From Desulfobacteraceae bacterium (lineage in GTDB: Bacteria > Desulfobacterota > Desulfobacteria > Desulfobacterales > Desulfobacteraceae): 36,444 nucleotides of DNA. The stretch lies in assembly GCA_024225635.1 (NCBI GenBank), contig JAAEMK010000579.1, forward strand, positions 1-36,444, given 5' to 3'. This document shows positions 22,713 to 32,615 of the stretch, in pieces. The notes under the pieces were generated by a model. That model searched no databases. It had not been told where the DNA came from and was given only the letters and a program-made list of their open reading frames with translations. Both the position numbers and the translations under genes were made by a program. Each line of letters starts with the position of its first letter. Position 1 is the stretch's first letter.

Positions 22713-24839
22713 CTACCAGCGGTAGGAGATATTCACACCGATTTTCCGGGGTTCCCCTACCATATAGGAGTTGCGTATCATGCTTGTGAAAATGCTGTCG
22801 AAATACTCCTTGTCAAAAAGGTTGTCCCCATACAGGTAGCAGTCCCAATGTTCCGTTTCATATCCGACCTTGGCATTTACGATCCCATAGCTTCCCTGCC
22901 TGGACTCGTCACTGTTTGATTCATTGAACCAGGTTTCTCCATAACCAAACACATCGGCCCTGGCAAAGACACCCGTCCGATGCCGGTATTGGGCACCCAC
23001 ATTGATTGTATATTCAGGGGTCGCCTTGAGCTTGTTACCGGCATAATCCGTATTGCCAAATCCCATGTATTCATCATATTCACCCCGAATCAAGCCGAAT
23101 GAGCCGTAAAGGTCAAAACCTTTCACAGGCCTGAACCTTGTTTCAATTTCAACGCCGCAGGAGTGGGCCTTGCCGGCATTTGACGCGACAAACACCCCCA
23201 TGGCGGGATATTCGCCAACCTGCATATCGTCAATATCCATATAAAAAACCGCAGCATTGCAGATGAAACGATTATCGAGCCAGGAGGATTTGACACCCAC
23301 CTCATAATTAATGGATGTCTGTTCATCAAATTTCGTTTTTGAGGGATCATCGATGCAATTGTTGAATCCGCCTTCAAGGTAGCCCTGGGCCACACTTGCG
23401 TAAGTCATGAGATTACTGTTGAACCGATAATCCAGGACAACTTTCGGCGTAAGCGCATCCCAGTCCGAATCGATTGAGTAGGCAGCCCGGGAGGGCACAC
23501 CGGGCATGGGGGGTACAGGCGCGCCATTGTCCAGCCGGGTTGTCAAACGCTTATACTCCATCTCCTTGAACACTTTTTCATATCTCAATCCGAATGTTAA
23601 ATTCAATTTCCCAATCAGGGGGAATGTGGTCTGGCCAAAAACGGCCACGGTATTACTGTCGGACCGGGTGGGCCAGTTGGATTTGTAATTATAGCCCAGC
23701 ATAGGCGAGGTGTTGTATTCCATGGCCAATTCATTATCGTCTTTCTTGAAATACTCATAATAAATGCCGCCTATCCAGGAGAGACCCTCCCGGGTGTCAG
23801 GGGAGTGGATTCGAAATTCCTGGGAGAAATTAGTGGTATCGGAATCAACAATGCCGTGGAGGGCCCGGGTACTCCCATAGGAGTAATCAACGTAATAATC
23901 TTCACTCGTCCTTGCCAGGGTTGAGATGGAATAGATATCAAAGGCATCCAGCCGGCAGTGCATACGCAATGCCGTATCATAGGCATCGGTATTGACCCTG
24001 TCCGTCGGATTTTTCAAGGCATGGTATGTCAGCTCGGAAGTGCCGATCATTGGCCCGTCCCCGCCTTTTCTCACATCCGCGCCGGACGAGAAAACGACTT
24101 CAAGCCTGTCGGAAGGCAACCAGCGCAATTTGCCCCTGATTTTATAGATATCCCGGTCATCATAATATTCTTCCTCCGGATCGTCATTTTTCATAAATCC
24201 GCGGGTCTGGAAATGGGAACCGGAAAGACCCAGAAAAAGCTTGTCACGTTTCAAAGGAGAATTGATGAACCCTTTTATCCCGTAGGTTTCGTTTTCCCCT
24301 ATCTCCATGCCGATTTTTCCGCTGACTTCATTGGAGGGTGCTTTGGTTATCACATTCAGCACGCCCCCCATTGCATTTTTTCCGTATAAGGTACCCTGGG
24401 GACCACGAAGGACCTCAACCCTTTCCACATTATTGAAATCAGCGTTGAAGCAGGTGATGTCACTGGAGGGAACCCCGTCCATATACAGGACAAACGGATT
24501 CTTCCGGTTAAGCATGGATGGACTGAGGCCCCGGCTGTTAACATAGGTCACCCCCTGGTTCTGGGAACTGAGGGACAGGTTGGGAACCCTGTCAATGATC
24601 CGGGGCACCTCTTTGACATCGGCGTCATCAATATCCATTTCGCTGAATGAGCTTATGGATGCAGGCACCTCCTGGATATTCTGTTCACGTTTATCCGCCG
24701 TAACGATGACCGATTCAAGCCGAAGGCCGGTATCGGCATCATTGCCTGGTCCCGGGTCACCAAAAGCGGGTGGGACATGAAATAGAACAACCATAAAAAA
24801 CAGGTACACGACATTTGTCTTTTTTAATACAAAACCCAT
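22713..24839 (-). CDS. TonB-dependent siderophore-type receptor
   Basis: This 708-residue receptor has a signal peptide (VVYLFFMVVLFHVPPAFG), a TonB-box-like SVIVTADKREQNIQEVPASI, a plug domain (VPRIIDRVPNLSL, NNVERVEVLRGPQGTLYGKN, AMGGVLNVITKAP) and a barrel ending in the aromatic ISYRW. The -REQNIQEVPASI- opening is typical of FyuA-like siderophore receptors. The ATG directly follows the stop of the methyltransferase gene (TAA-ATG), with AAGGAG 8 nt upstream. The pair sits downstream of an AraC regulator of PchR type, so iron or another metal bound to a small-molecule chelator is the likely cargo. The identity of the chelator cannot be told. Confidence 0.87.
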   Translation of the reverse strand: MGFVLKKTNVVYLFFMVVLFHVPPAFGDPGPGNDADTGLRLESVIVTADKREQNIQEVPASISSFSEMDIDDADVKEVPRIIDRVPNLSLSSQNQGVTYVNSRGLSPSMLNRKNPFVLYMDGVPSSDITCFNADFNNVERVEVLRGPQGTLYGKNAMGGVLNVITKAPSNEVSGKIGMEIGENETYGIKGFINSPLKRDKLFLGLSGSHFQTRGFMKNDDPEEEYYDDRDIYKIRGKLRWLPSDRLEVVFSSGADVRKGGDGPMIGTSELTYHALKNPTDRVNTDAYDTALRMHCRLDAFDIYSISTLARTSEDYYVDYSYGSTRALHGIVDSDTTNFSQEFRIHSPDTREGLSWIGGIYYEYFKKDDNELAMEYNTSPMLGYNYKSNWPTRSDSNTVAVFGQTTFPLIGKLNLTFGLRYEKVFKEMEYKRLTTRLDNGAPVPPMPGVPSRAAYSIDSDWDALTPKVVLDYRFNSNLMTYASVAQGYLEGGFNNCIDDPSKTKFDEQTSINYEVGVKSSWLDNRFICNAAVFYMDIDDMQVGEYPAMGVFVASNAGKAHSCGVEIETRFRPVKGFDLYGSFGLIRGEYDEYMGFGNTDYAGNKLKATPEYTINVGAQYRHRTGVFARADVFGYGETWFNESNSDESRQGSYGIVNAKVGYETEHWDCYLYGDNLFDKEYFDSIFTSMIRNSYMVGEPRKIGVNISYRW

Positions 24840-25868
24840 TTAAATCTCCTTTATTTTCCTTGCCGAAAGCAGCATGGTATTTGAATAAGAGCCCTCATAT
24901 GCCGGTTTCACCGTAAAATTCCCGAACCCGGCCTCTGACAAGGACGCTTTAAGAGTCGATTCCGGAAGATCGAGGGTGGGATAACCCGTTATTCTTGCCC
25001 AGAGTTCCACAATGGCCTGGGTAATATGGTCATCCGCGTAAACCTCCGAACAGGTATGATTGGAAACAAAGATCCCACCCGGATTCATTGCTTTGTTCAC
25101 CCGCTTGAAAAAATCCGCAAGTATGTTCAAGGCCCCCCAATGGTAGAGATAGTGGGACACGAAAAACAGGTCATAGGAATTGCCGAAGGAATCCCCGGCT
25201 TCAATATCGATACCGGTATATTCCATCCGGCCTGCAAATTCACTGTTCCGATTAAGTTCCTTTGCAATGGTAACGACCTCCGGACGATCAAAGACCCTGG
25301 CCCTTAATTCCGGATTTTCCCGTAACAGCCCCAGGGAGTAATACCCGGAGCTTCCCGCAAAATCGCACATGGTCCTGGCGGACATAAAACCGGGAATCGA
25401 CGTTATAAACCCAACCACATCCTGCAGCTGCCCCCCCTTGGTCCTTTGCTCGATTTTCATGATCGCCTCTTTTGAATTGAACATGCCGCCGTCATATTCC
25501 GGGGGACCGTTTTTGAGTATTTCAGTAAGATTTTCGAAAGGGCCCGCAGGTTCGGAAAAGCATTTGATTTCACTGATTTGATTGGCCTGTGACGATTTTA
25601 TTAAAAAATCTTCTGAAACCCGGGTCAAAAAATACAACCCATTTTTTTGAAACACCAGTTCAATGGAGATCAGCACTTCCACCAATGGTTGGATGATATC
25701 TTTTACGGTATCGAGTCTTTCAGATAACGCGTCCGCACTAAGCCCGCCGCCGGACAGGGCCTCAAAAAGACCGATTTCCACTGCGCAATTGATTATTCCC
25801 GGCAGATAACTCTTAAACAACAGATTGTTCACCGGCTTGAACATTGATCTTAATTTCCTGTTTTCCAT
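24840..25868 (-). CDS. SAM-dependent methyltransferase (O-methyltransferase-like)
   Basis: This ~342-residue protein resembles the two-domain small-molecule methyltransferases of the acetylserotonin O-methyltransferase type. An N-terminal helical dimerisation part (AVEIGLFEALSGGGLSADAL) precedes a Rossmann domain with motif I DFAGSSGYYSLGLL, a D-containing strand (VFDRPEVVTIAKE) and YDLFFVSHYLYHW. Motif I has A/S where most have G. The target is unknown; the neighbouring metallophore receptor and regulator suggest it modifies a chelator or a quinone-like acceptor. The start at ATG 25868 is preferred (AGGGGGG box); an upstream GTG at 25892 would add eight residues. Confidence 0.75.
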   Translation of the reverse strand: MENRKLRSMFKPVNNLLFKSYLPGIINCAVEIGLFEALSGGGLSADALSERLDTVKDIIQPLVEVLISIELVFQKNGLYFLTRVSEDFLIKSSQANQISEIKCFSEPAGPFENLTEILKNGPPEYDGGMFNSKEAIMKIEQRTKGGQLQDVVGFITSIPGFMSARTMCDFAGSSGYYSLGLLRENPELRARVFDRPEVVTIAKELNRNSEFAGRMEYTGIDIEAGDSFGNSYDLFFVSHYLYHWGALNILADFFKRVNKAMNPGGIFVSNHTCSEVYADDHITQAIVELWARITGYPTLDLPESTLKASLSEAGFGNFTVKPAYEGSYSNTMLLSARKIKEI

Positions 25869-26024
25869 ATTCCCCCCTGCTATACTCACCACTCCCCTTC
25901 CGGGAGACTTTGGTAGGGAAGGTTACACAATTTCCATTTTAATATCTAACGATGGAATACGTTTTTTGAACGTTTCAGTCTGTAATCTTGTGATTTGGAG
26001 TGATGGGAATAAAGGGAGGGCAAA

Positions 26025-27011
26025 TCAACAGGGATGCTGCTGATATTTCTTGGGAGAGATTCCGAATTTTTCCTTAAAAGCCTTGGCAAAATGACTCAGG
26101 GAACCATACCCCACGGAAAAGGCGATTTCGGTAACATTGCCGCGTTTTTCCCGGAGAAGAACCCGGGCTCTGTTCAACCGAATATCCTTTAAATAGGTAA
26201 ATGGAGTGACCCCGTAGGTTTCCCGGAACCCCAGAGACAGGCGGTTGTGTGTCAACCCTGCCATGCGAGCGAGTTCCAGGAAGGAAGGAGGTGATTCCAT
26301 ATTATTGGCAAGAATTTCCGAGGCAAATTCTATTCTTTCACGTTCAGCACTTGAAATCAGCTTCTTTTTTTTCTCAACAGGGGCAATCTGCTCAAGTTGA
26401 TACGCTACCAGTTCAAGGGCCTTGCTCTCAAGAAAAATCTGCCGGGTCGATCCATGGTAAGGACAATTGAGAATCTGGTGAAGAGCAACCTCCATGAAAG
26501 CCGTATTCCGGTTTATCCTGTAGAATGGGGCCATATGAATGCCCGTGGCTGCCGAGCTGAAGCTGTTTGGGAAGCGATTCATATCCTTTTCCACAAGATT
26601 GCAAAAAAAAGCAGGAGCCATTGCAATGGTCACAACCTTTATCCGTTCACAGGAAATACTTTTCCCGGTTCCCCTGGAGACAGGAAAATAGGCAAACCGG
26701 TTCAATCCACATTCCATGACCATTTCATCCCTGAGGGAACAGTTTTTATATCTCATTTTTCCCGCAAGAAAAAACTTGAACCCGAATCCGGAGGGCCAGG
26801 AATCAGAATTGATGATGAGAGACTTTTTCAGGTCGTAATCCATGACATAAAGATCGAGCCCGGGCTTGAACGTTGTTTTCCTGAGATACCCGTTGCCCAG
26901 ATCTGACGGCAGGCGCCAGCATGTTTCAAAGGCCGTGTCCCTTTCATGAAAAGCACCGGTTTCATGGGTCTTTTCATAGTCTCCAGCATTTTTTTTAATT
27001 CGAATATCCAT
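26025..27011 (-). CDS. AraC-family regulator, PchR-like
   Basis: This 328-residue protein has a long sensor half (TTFKPGLDLYVMDYDLKKSL) and a C-terminal AraC domain (FLELARMAGLTHNRLSLGFR, then VTEIAFSVGYGSLSHFAKAF and SPKKYQ). The N-terminal phrase F-x-PG-L-x-L-Y-x-x-D-Y is typical of PchR/YbtA-type activators that sense a ferric siderophore and switch on its receptor. Encoded just upstream of the methyltransferase and TonB receptor on the same strand, it is their likely activator. The start has no strong ribosome-binding site. Confidence 0.85.
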   Translation of the reverse strand: MDIRIKKNAGDYEKTHETGAFHERDTAFETCWRLPSDLGNGYLRKTTFKPGLDLYVMDYDLKKSLIINSDSWPSGFGFKFFLAGKMRYKNCSLRDEMVMECGLNRFAYFPVSRGTGKSISCERIKVVTIAMAPAFFCNLVEKDMNRFPNSFSSAATGIHMAPFYRINRNTAFMEVALHQILNCPYHGSTRQIFLESKALELVAYQLEQIAPVEKKKKLISSAERERIEFASEILANNMESPPSFLELARMAGLTHNRLSLGFRETYGVTPFTYLKDIRLNRARVLLREKRGNVTEIAFSVGYGSLSHFAKAFKEKFGISPKKYQQHPC

Positions 27012-27190
27012 GGTTAAAATATCGAATTTCCAAAGCTCGTTTTCATATTACGCCAAACCGCTCCCCCTGGCTGAGACACCCTACCACACGCTTACAACCT
27101 TAGGCACCCCATACAATTTTAAACAGACCAACCTGTTCTCAAATAAATAGAAAGCGGCTTTTTGTCAACAGAAAAAACGATTCTGTCAGA

Positions 27191-28753
27191 TCAGGAGACG
27201 TAGTGGCACCCGCTGGATTTCTTGTTGTGCATGGCCGCGTTGACGATGATGAACGCATTGACCACCCCGTTTCGAAGCTCGATCACCTGCCGGTTCAATT
27301 TGGCGGACTTGTAGAACTTCAAAATCCGGTGGGCATGGTAGTTCAGGTCGGACCGGGCCCGCTCCAGCCCTTTTTTGTTCCGCACGATACCGGCGTAATT
27401 GGACATGGTCAGCTGGATCACCTTCCAATCCTGCTGGAAAAGCAGGGGGTCGAACTCTTCCACCACATCCGGGGCCTTCCAGTCGGGGATATCGGCAAAC
27501 CGGGACTTGGAGATCTCCTTGAAATCGGCCTTAATATGGTCCGCGGCCTGCCTGGCCCATAAAAGTCCTTCCAGGAGCGAGGTGGAGGCAAGCCGGTTGG
27601 CGCCGTGGACCCCGGTGCAGCTGATCTCCCCCACGGCATAAAGGTTGGGCCGGGTGGACCTTCCCCAGGAATCCACCTTGATGCCCCCGCAGAAATAGTG
27701 GGCCGCCGGTACCACCGGGATGGGCTCCTTGGTGATGTCGATGCCCCCCTTGAGGCAGGTGGAGTAAATCTTGGAGAATCTCTCCCGGATGGGAATCTCT
27801 CCATCGTAATAGGAGGCGATATCCAGGAGCATGAACTCCTTGCCCATTTTAGCCATCTCTTCGTAGATGGCCCGGGCCACCACGTCCCTGGGCGCAAGAT
27901 CGCCTAAAGGAGAATACTCTTTCATGAATTTGCGGCCGTTCTGGTCCATGATCCGGGCGCCCTCCCCCCGCAGGGACTCTGAAATGAGAAACCGCTTGAT
28001 ATCCCGGTGGTACAAGGCCGTGGGGTGAAACTGGACAAACTCCGCATTGATGATATCCGCCCCCGCCCTTGACGCCATGGTCATGCCGTCCCCGGTGGCT
28101 GCCGGCGGATTGGTGGTGTGCTGGTAAATATTGCCAAGGCCGCCGGTGGCCAGGATCACCTTGTGGGCAAAAAAGGTCTCCACCTGGCCGGTGCTGTTGT
28201 TCAGCACATACAATCCCATCACCTCGCAGGGGCGATACCGCTCCTGGGTGTCCGTGGAGTGGTGATTGTTGGTGATGAGATCGATGGAGGTGTACCCCTT
28301 GAGGATGGGCAGGTTGATCTTATCGGCATAGGCCACCAGGGCCTGCTGAATTTTCTCTCCGGTCCGGTCGGCAAAGTGGAGGATGCGCCGCTGGGAATGG
28401 GCCGCCTCTTCGGTGTAATCCAGTTTACCTTCCGGGGTTTTGGTGAACTCGATGCCCACCTGGTCGATCAGAAAGTCAAAGACCAGTGAAGGCCCCTGCT
28501 CCGCGATCAGTTTCACGGCTTCGAGGTTGTTGCAGCCATCCCCCGCCCTCAGGATATCATTCTCCAGCAGTTTGGTGGTGTCGGTTTCGTGCCATGCGAT
28601 GATTCCTCCCTGGGCCAGGTTGGTGGCGGTCTCATGGGGGACATCCTCCTTGGTGAACACGGCCACGTTGAGCCCCTCTTCCTTAAGCATGATGGCGGCT
28701 GTCAGCCCGCCGATCCCCGTACCCACAACGGCAACATCATAAAAATGTCTCAT
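27191..28753 (-). CDS. nadB: L-aspartate oxidase
   Basis: This 520-residue flavoprotein oxidises aspartate to iminoaspartate, the first step of de novo NAD synthesis, in the cytoplasm. It has the FAD-binding VVGTGIGGLTAA (near residue 10), the HETATNLAQGGI segment, an HPTALY and SESLRGEGA active-site region and HYFCGGI, which match NadB/fumarate-reductase family signatures. In anaerobes fumarate rather than oxygen is the likely acceptor. It is the last gene of a nadC-nadA-nadB run and overlaps nadA by ATGA, so it is translationally coupled. Confidence 0.95.
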   Translation of the reverse strand: MRHFYDVAVVGTGIGGLTAAIMLKEEGLNVAVFTKEDVPHETATNLAQGGIIAWHETDTTKLLENDILRAGDGCNNLEAVKLIAEQGPSLVFDFLIDQVGIEFTKTPEGKLDYTEEAAHSQRRILHFADRTGEKIQQALVAYADKINLPILKGYTSIDLITNNHHSTDTQERYRPCEVMGLYVLNNSTGQVETFFAHKVILATGGLGNIYQHTTNPPAATGDGMTMASRAGADIINAEFVQFHPTALYHRDIKRFLISESLRGEGARIMDQNGRKFMKEYSPLGDLAPRDVVARAIYEEMAKMGKEFMLLDIASYYDGEIPIRERFSKIYSTCLKGGIDITKEPIPVVPAAHYFCGGIKVDSWGRSTRPNLYAVGEISCTGVHGANRLASTSLLEGLLWARQAADHIKADFKEISKSRFADIPDWKAPDVVEEFDPLLFQQDWKVIQLTMSNYAGIVRNKKGLERARSDLNYHAHRILKFYKSAKLNRQVIELRNGVVNAFIIVNAAMHNKKSSGCHYVS

Positions 28754-29802
28754 ATCTTTGCCTCAACAATGTCGATCATCCTCTGTAAGGCGGTCCTGGC
28801 GTCTTTCTGATACTCCCCGGGAACGGTGATGCAGTCCAGGCCCTCTTCCTCCCCCCCGGCATGCCTGCTGACGGAGCGAAGGGACGCGGCCAGCTTGTCC
28901 AGGGTGATTTTACTCATATCCCGGCAGATGGACTCCCTAAGGGGCACAATGGTTTTATCCGTAAACTCCTTGGCCATCCTTTCAACAAAACGGTATTCCG
29001 TGCCGATTCCCCAGATGGTGCCGGCGGGAGAGTCCCTTACCGTGTTGTATATCATGGCGGTCGATCCTGAATGGTCGGAAATGTCCACGAGGGAGGCGTC
29101 GCACTCGGGATGCACAATGATCTTTATATCGGGGTATTGCTCACGCAGCCGATCCACATCACCGGTGGTGAACCGGGTATGCACATAGCAGAAACCGTCC
29201 CACAGGAACATCTTTGCCGTGGCCGGGTCTCCCCCCTCCAGGGACAGGTCCCGCCTGACCGTGACCAGCTCCTCCTTTTTTAGCCCCAAGGCATTGGCCG
29301 TATTCACCCCCAGGTTGTAATCCGGGGCAAAGAACACGGATTTGCCTGCATCCAGATAATGCTTTACGATCTTCACGGAATTGGAGCTTGTGCACACAGC
29401 GCCCCCACGGGCGCCGCAGAACGCCTTCATATCCGCATAGGAGTTCATATAGACCATGGGAATAATTTCCCGGTCACAGCGCTTTGATATTTCATCATAG
29501 ACCTTACCGGCACTTTGGGCATCGATCATTTTCGCCATGGGGCACCCGGCGGACCGGTCGGGGAGCAGCACCTTCTGGTGATTCTTGGCCAGCAATGCCG
29601 CGCCCTCGGCCATGAAACTGACGCCCCCGAACACGATATACTCGGCTTCGGTCTGGGAACAATCCTTTGCAAGCTTATAGGAATCGCCCAGGAAATCGGC
29701 AAATTCCACGATTTCATCCATCTCATAATGGTGGGCAGGGATCACAAGGGAGCCGCCCAGGTCCTGCTTCATCTTTCTGATCTCTTCATCTATACGCTTC
29801 AT
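28750..29802 (-). CDS. nadA: Quinolinate synthase
   Basis: This 350-residue enzyme condenses iminoaspartate with dihydroxyacetone phosphate to quinolinate, using an oxygen-sensitive [4Fe-4S] cluster. The three expected ligand cysteines are visible in their contexts: AGCPMAKM (near 86), HPEC (near 230) and SICRDMSKIT (near 288). CTSSNSVKI and DYNLG are further family signatures. AAAGGA lies just upstream of the ATG. It lies between nadC (24 bp upstream) and nadB (ATGA overlap). The product would act with NadB and NadC in one short pathway. Confidence 0.96.
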   Translation of the reverse strand: MKRIDEEIRKMKQDLGGSLVIPAHHYEMDEIVEFADFLGDSYKLAKDCSQTEAEYIVFGGVSFMAEGAALLAKNHQKVLLPDRSAGCPMAKMIDAQSAGKVYDEISKRCDREIIPMVYMNSYADMKAFCGARGGAVCTSSNSVKIVKHYLDAGKSVFFAPDYNLGVNTANALGLKKEELVTVRRDLSLEGGDPATAKMFLWDGFCYVHTRFTTGDVDRLREQYPDIKIIVHPECDASLVDISDHSGSTAMIYNTVRDSPAGTIWGIGTEYRFVERMAKEFTDKTIVPLRESICRDMSKITLDKLAASLRSVSRHAGGEEEGLDCITVPGEYQKDARTALQRMIDIVEAKI

Positions 29803-29826
29803 GATTATATCCTTTGAATCGATTAT

Positions 29827-30645
29827 TTAATTTATCTTTCGTATGGAAAAATCAAACACTGTCACACTATGGGTCAAGGCCCCCACCGAGATATAATCCA
29901 CCCCGGTTTTTGAAACCTCCCCGATCCTGTCCAGGGTCATATTGCCGGAGGCTTCCGTTTTTACCCGTCCATTGACCAGCTCAACGGCACTGGCCATGGC
30001 GGCCGTGTCCATATTGTCCAGCATGATCACATCCGCCCCCGCCTCCAGGGCCTCTTCAACCTCCGCAAGGTTCCGGGTCTCCACCTCCACCTTGAAGCGG
30101 TCCTTCCATTTTACCCGGACCCGGTCGACGGCCTGGGTGATGCCCCCCACCCCATCGATGTGGTTGTCCTTGATCATGACCATGTCGTGGAGGCCCATGC
30201 GGTGGTTGCTCCCTCCCCCGCACCGTACCGCGTATTTCTGCATCTCCCGCCACCCTGGCAGGGTCTTCCGGGTATCAAGGATCTTTGTATGGCCTTCCAC
30301 CGCGTCCACATAGCGCCGGGTCTGGGTGGCAACGCCGCTCAGGTGGGCGATGAAATTCAATGCCACCCGCTCCGCCTTGAGCAAGGTTGCGATGGGGCCA
30401 CGGATGCTTGCCACCTTTGCCCCCTTTTTCAGGATATTGCCGTCGGTAAAGAGAAAGTCAACCTCACACGCCTTATCAATATAATGAAACGCGCTTGTAA
30501 AGAAATCCGCGCCGCAAAGCACGCCTTCCTGCCTCGCCACCAGCCAGTAGAGATCCTCCTCTTCATCAAATATGGCGTCGCTGGTGACATCTCCCACATG
30601 GTCCAAATCTTCCACAAAGGCCATTTCCAATAATTTTTCAAACAT
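29827..30645 (-). CDS. nadC: Nicotinate-nucleotide pyrophosphorylase (carboxylating)
   Basis: This 272-residue enzyme converts quinolinate and PRPP to nicotinate mononucleotide. Signatures are HLSGVATQTRRYVDAV, DTRKTLPGWREMQKYAVRCG, GSNHRMGLHDMVMIKDNH and EVETRNLAEVEEAL. The ATG at 30645 has AGGAGG 5 nt upstream; longer frames begin upstream inside the end of the ATPase gene and are not needed. It starts 41 bp after the stop of the 641-residue ATPase on the same strand, so it is likely co-transcribed with it. Confidence 0.95.
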   Translation of the reverse strand: MFEKLLEMAFVEDLDHVGDVTSDAIFDEEEDLYWLVARQEGVLCGADFFTSAFHYIDKACEVDFLFTDGNILKKGAKVASIRGPIATLLKAERVALNFIAHLSGVATQTRRYVDAVEGHTKILDTRKTLPGWREMQKYAVRCGGGSNHRMGLHDMVMIKDNHIDGVGGITQAVDRVRVKWKDRFKVEVETRNLAEVEEALEAGADVIMLDNMDTAAMASAVELVNGRVKTEASGNMTLDRIGEVSKTGVDYISVGALTHSVTVFDFSIRKIN

Positions 30646-30686
30646 CAGCTCCTCCTGTTTTTTTCCTGGACGTACATCAGCTTTAT

Positions 30687-32612
30687 TTATGACAGGTTTC
30701 CGCCGCCATGATATCCTTGCTGCTCCATGCCTTTGGGCGCTGTATCGGCAATCCAGGCAAGGAGCAGTTTGAAATGCCCCATTTTTGAAACGATCTTTTC
30801 CAGGACCAGCCACTCCTGAAATCCCGGCTGCTTCATTTTTTCCATCTCGGACAATGCCCAGAGGGATCTCGCCTCATTCTCCGACAGGTGCTCCAGGCTG
30901 CCCCCGGCACGGTTAAAGGTATTTAAAAGCTCAAGGGTGATGTCACCCGACGGCGTCTCCCCCTGCCGCAGGATCAAAAGATGCCTGAACTCAAACCCTG
31001 AATCCATGCCCGACTCTGTAATGGCCGCCTTTAACCGGGCCTGGAAGGACCGGCTGTTGTTTTTCTGAAGTCCCCGGATGCAGAAATGCCTCTCCCGGTC
31101 CCCCTGATCCCTGTAAATGACGGAGACCCTTGCGTGCAGGGTCCGGTAGGAGGCGCCCCCTGCAAACTGGGTTTCCAGGGCCACATCCACATTATCCGGG
31201 ATCACGGTCTCCTTGATCAGGCAACTGCACGCCACCTGGATAAGGGATCTCAAAAGTTCATCCTCATTGTCCGGGTGCAGGATATCCATGACCGGGGCCG
31301 TATCAAACAGGTCCTTGAATTTCCGGTTGAACGCCCCTTTTACGCCGGGGGCTACCAGCCCCCCCACCCCCGATTCCCTAAGTTCCACAAAGGATTCCAG
31401 CTCAACAACGGTTTTGGAATTTAAGCAGCGCTGCCTGAAAGAATCGCACCGTTTCAGGATCTCCCGGGGAAACAGCTCCTTTGCCGTGTCAAAGGCAGCG
31501 GGCTTGATGGGCCAGGTGGGATAGGGAGGCGTAAAATCGATTTGGGCATAGGAATCCGCAATGCGGGAGCCGATTATTTTTTCAGCGATCCCGGCCTTGG
31601 AGATTCGACCCAGCATGGTGGGCGGCTTGAACCGGTCCGTGCTTGATTTCAATGCCCGGGTTCGAATGAATTCCCAGGTGGCTTCAAGGCAGGCCGCAAC
31701 GGTAAGGGTCCCGAATGTCATGTCCCGCAAGGCCATGAGCCCTCCTGCGATTGTCTCGATGACGGCAAGGGATCTCCTTTGCTCTTCATTGACGCCATCA
31801 TCGGATGGGTCGCCGAACCTGCGGGAGTGCTCGGCCACAATGGCGTCAAACTGGTCCAGGGCCAGGAGTACCGGGGATCTTAAGTTCATCAGCCATGAAA
31901 GCCCCTTGATTATCTCCGTGTGTTTTCCCTTATCCCGGCCGAATTCGCAGGTTTTCCTGTCGGCCTCATCGATCCTGTGCCCCTGGAGCCACAGGTATCC
32001 AAGATCCCTGTCACTGAAATCCTCGGAATTAAACAGCAAAAAAGCACGAATAACATCGATGTACTCTCCTGCTTCCCAGGGATATTCCCTACGGATAACT
32101 TCAATGATTTTATTTCTCAGCCGGGGCAGCTTTTCTTTCTTTATATGGGGAAGCACCTTCACCAATTGCTTCACGTTCAATCGTTTCCCGTACAGGGTTA
32201 CCCTGAGCCTTTTCACGAACAGCCCTAAAAGATGATGGTAAACAGCCTGGCTCTGGGTGATTCCGTCGCCGCAGGGCTGCCTGAGTGAACTGAGATAGCC
32301 CAGCACCACCGTTTCCAGGAAATCATTGACATCGGTCATGTCAACCAGGACAAACCCTGCCGACCGGGTGAATATCTCCCGCCTCAGCTCTCCCAGAAAA
32401 TGGGTCTTTCCAGCGCCGGCAGGTCCCAGGATCACCCTGCCAAGGGGAGACAGCCCCTCCCTGGATTTGATCAACCGGTCAAATTCACCAAGGATATCCT
32501 CCCGGAGCGCTTTATTCAACTTTGACGAACTGAACCTGGAGTCGGTCCATATTCCCCTGACATGCATGGTCCAGTCGAAATTGATCTCCCGGAGTGCCTC
32601 AAGTTCCCGCAT
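30687..32612 (-). CDS. AAA-type NTPase of unknown role
   Basis: This 641-residue protein has a Walker A ILGPAGAGKTH (61-71) and a Walker B SPVLLALDQFDAIV (246-259) and looks like an AAA/STAND-type NTPase (Orc1/Cdc6 or BREX-like in general style), with a long helical C-terminal half of unknown fold. There are no transmembrane helices and no nuclease motif that I can see. It starts 3 bp after the stop of the winged-helix gene, and ends 41 bp before nadC. I do not recognise the family; an ATP-driven partner of the winged-helix DNA-binding protein is the simplest idea. GGGAG in the end of the upstream gene serves as ribosome-binding site. Confidence 0.75.
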   Translation of the reverse strand: MRELEALREINFDWTMHVRGIWTDSRFSSSKLNKALREDILGEFDRLIKSREGLSPLGRVILGPAGAGKTHFLGELRREIFTRSAGFVLVDMTDVNDFLETVVLGYLSSLRQPCGDGITQSQAVYHHLLGLFVKRLRVTLYGKRLNVKQLVKVLPHIKKEKLPRLRNKIIEVIRREYPWEAGEYIDVIRAFLLFNSEDFSDRDLGYLWLQGHRIDEADRKTCEFGRDKGKHTEIIKGLSWLMNLRSPVLLALDQFDAIVAEHSRRFGDPSDDGVNEEQRRSLAVIETIAGGLMALRDMTFGTLTVAACLEATWEFIRTRALKSSTDRFKPPTMLGRISKAGIAEKIIGSRIADSYAQIDFTPPYPTWPIKPAAFDTAKELFPREILKRCDSFRQRCLNSKTVVELESFVELRESGVGGLVAPGVKGAFNRKFKDLFDTAPVMDILHPDNEDELLRSLIQVACSCLIKETVIPDNVDVALETQFAGGASYRTLHARVSVIYRDQGDRERHFCIRGLQKNNSRSFQARLKAAITESGMDSGFEFRHLLILRQGETPSGDITLELLNTFNRAGGSLEHLSENEARSLWALSEMEKMKQPGFQEWLVLEKIVSKMGHFKLLLAWIADTAPKGMEQQGYHGGGNLS

Positions 32613-32615
32613 TTC

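Noticed and set aside
26397-26906. 169-codon plus-strand frame opposite the PchR-like regulator
   Set aside because: Antisense to a well supported AraC gene; no family signature.
27203-28810. Plus-strand frames opposite nadB
   Set aside because: They are antisense shadows of a high-GC coding region with clear NadB motifs on the minus strand.
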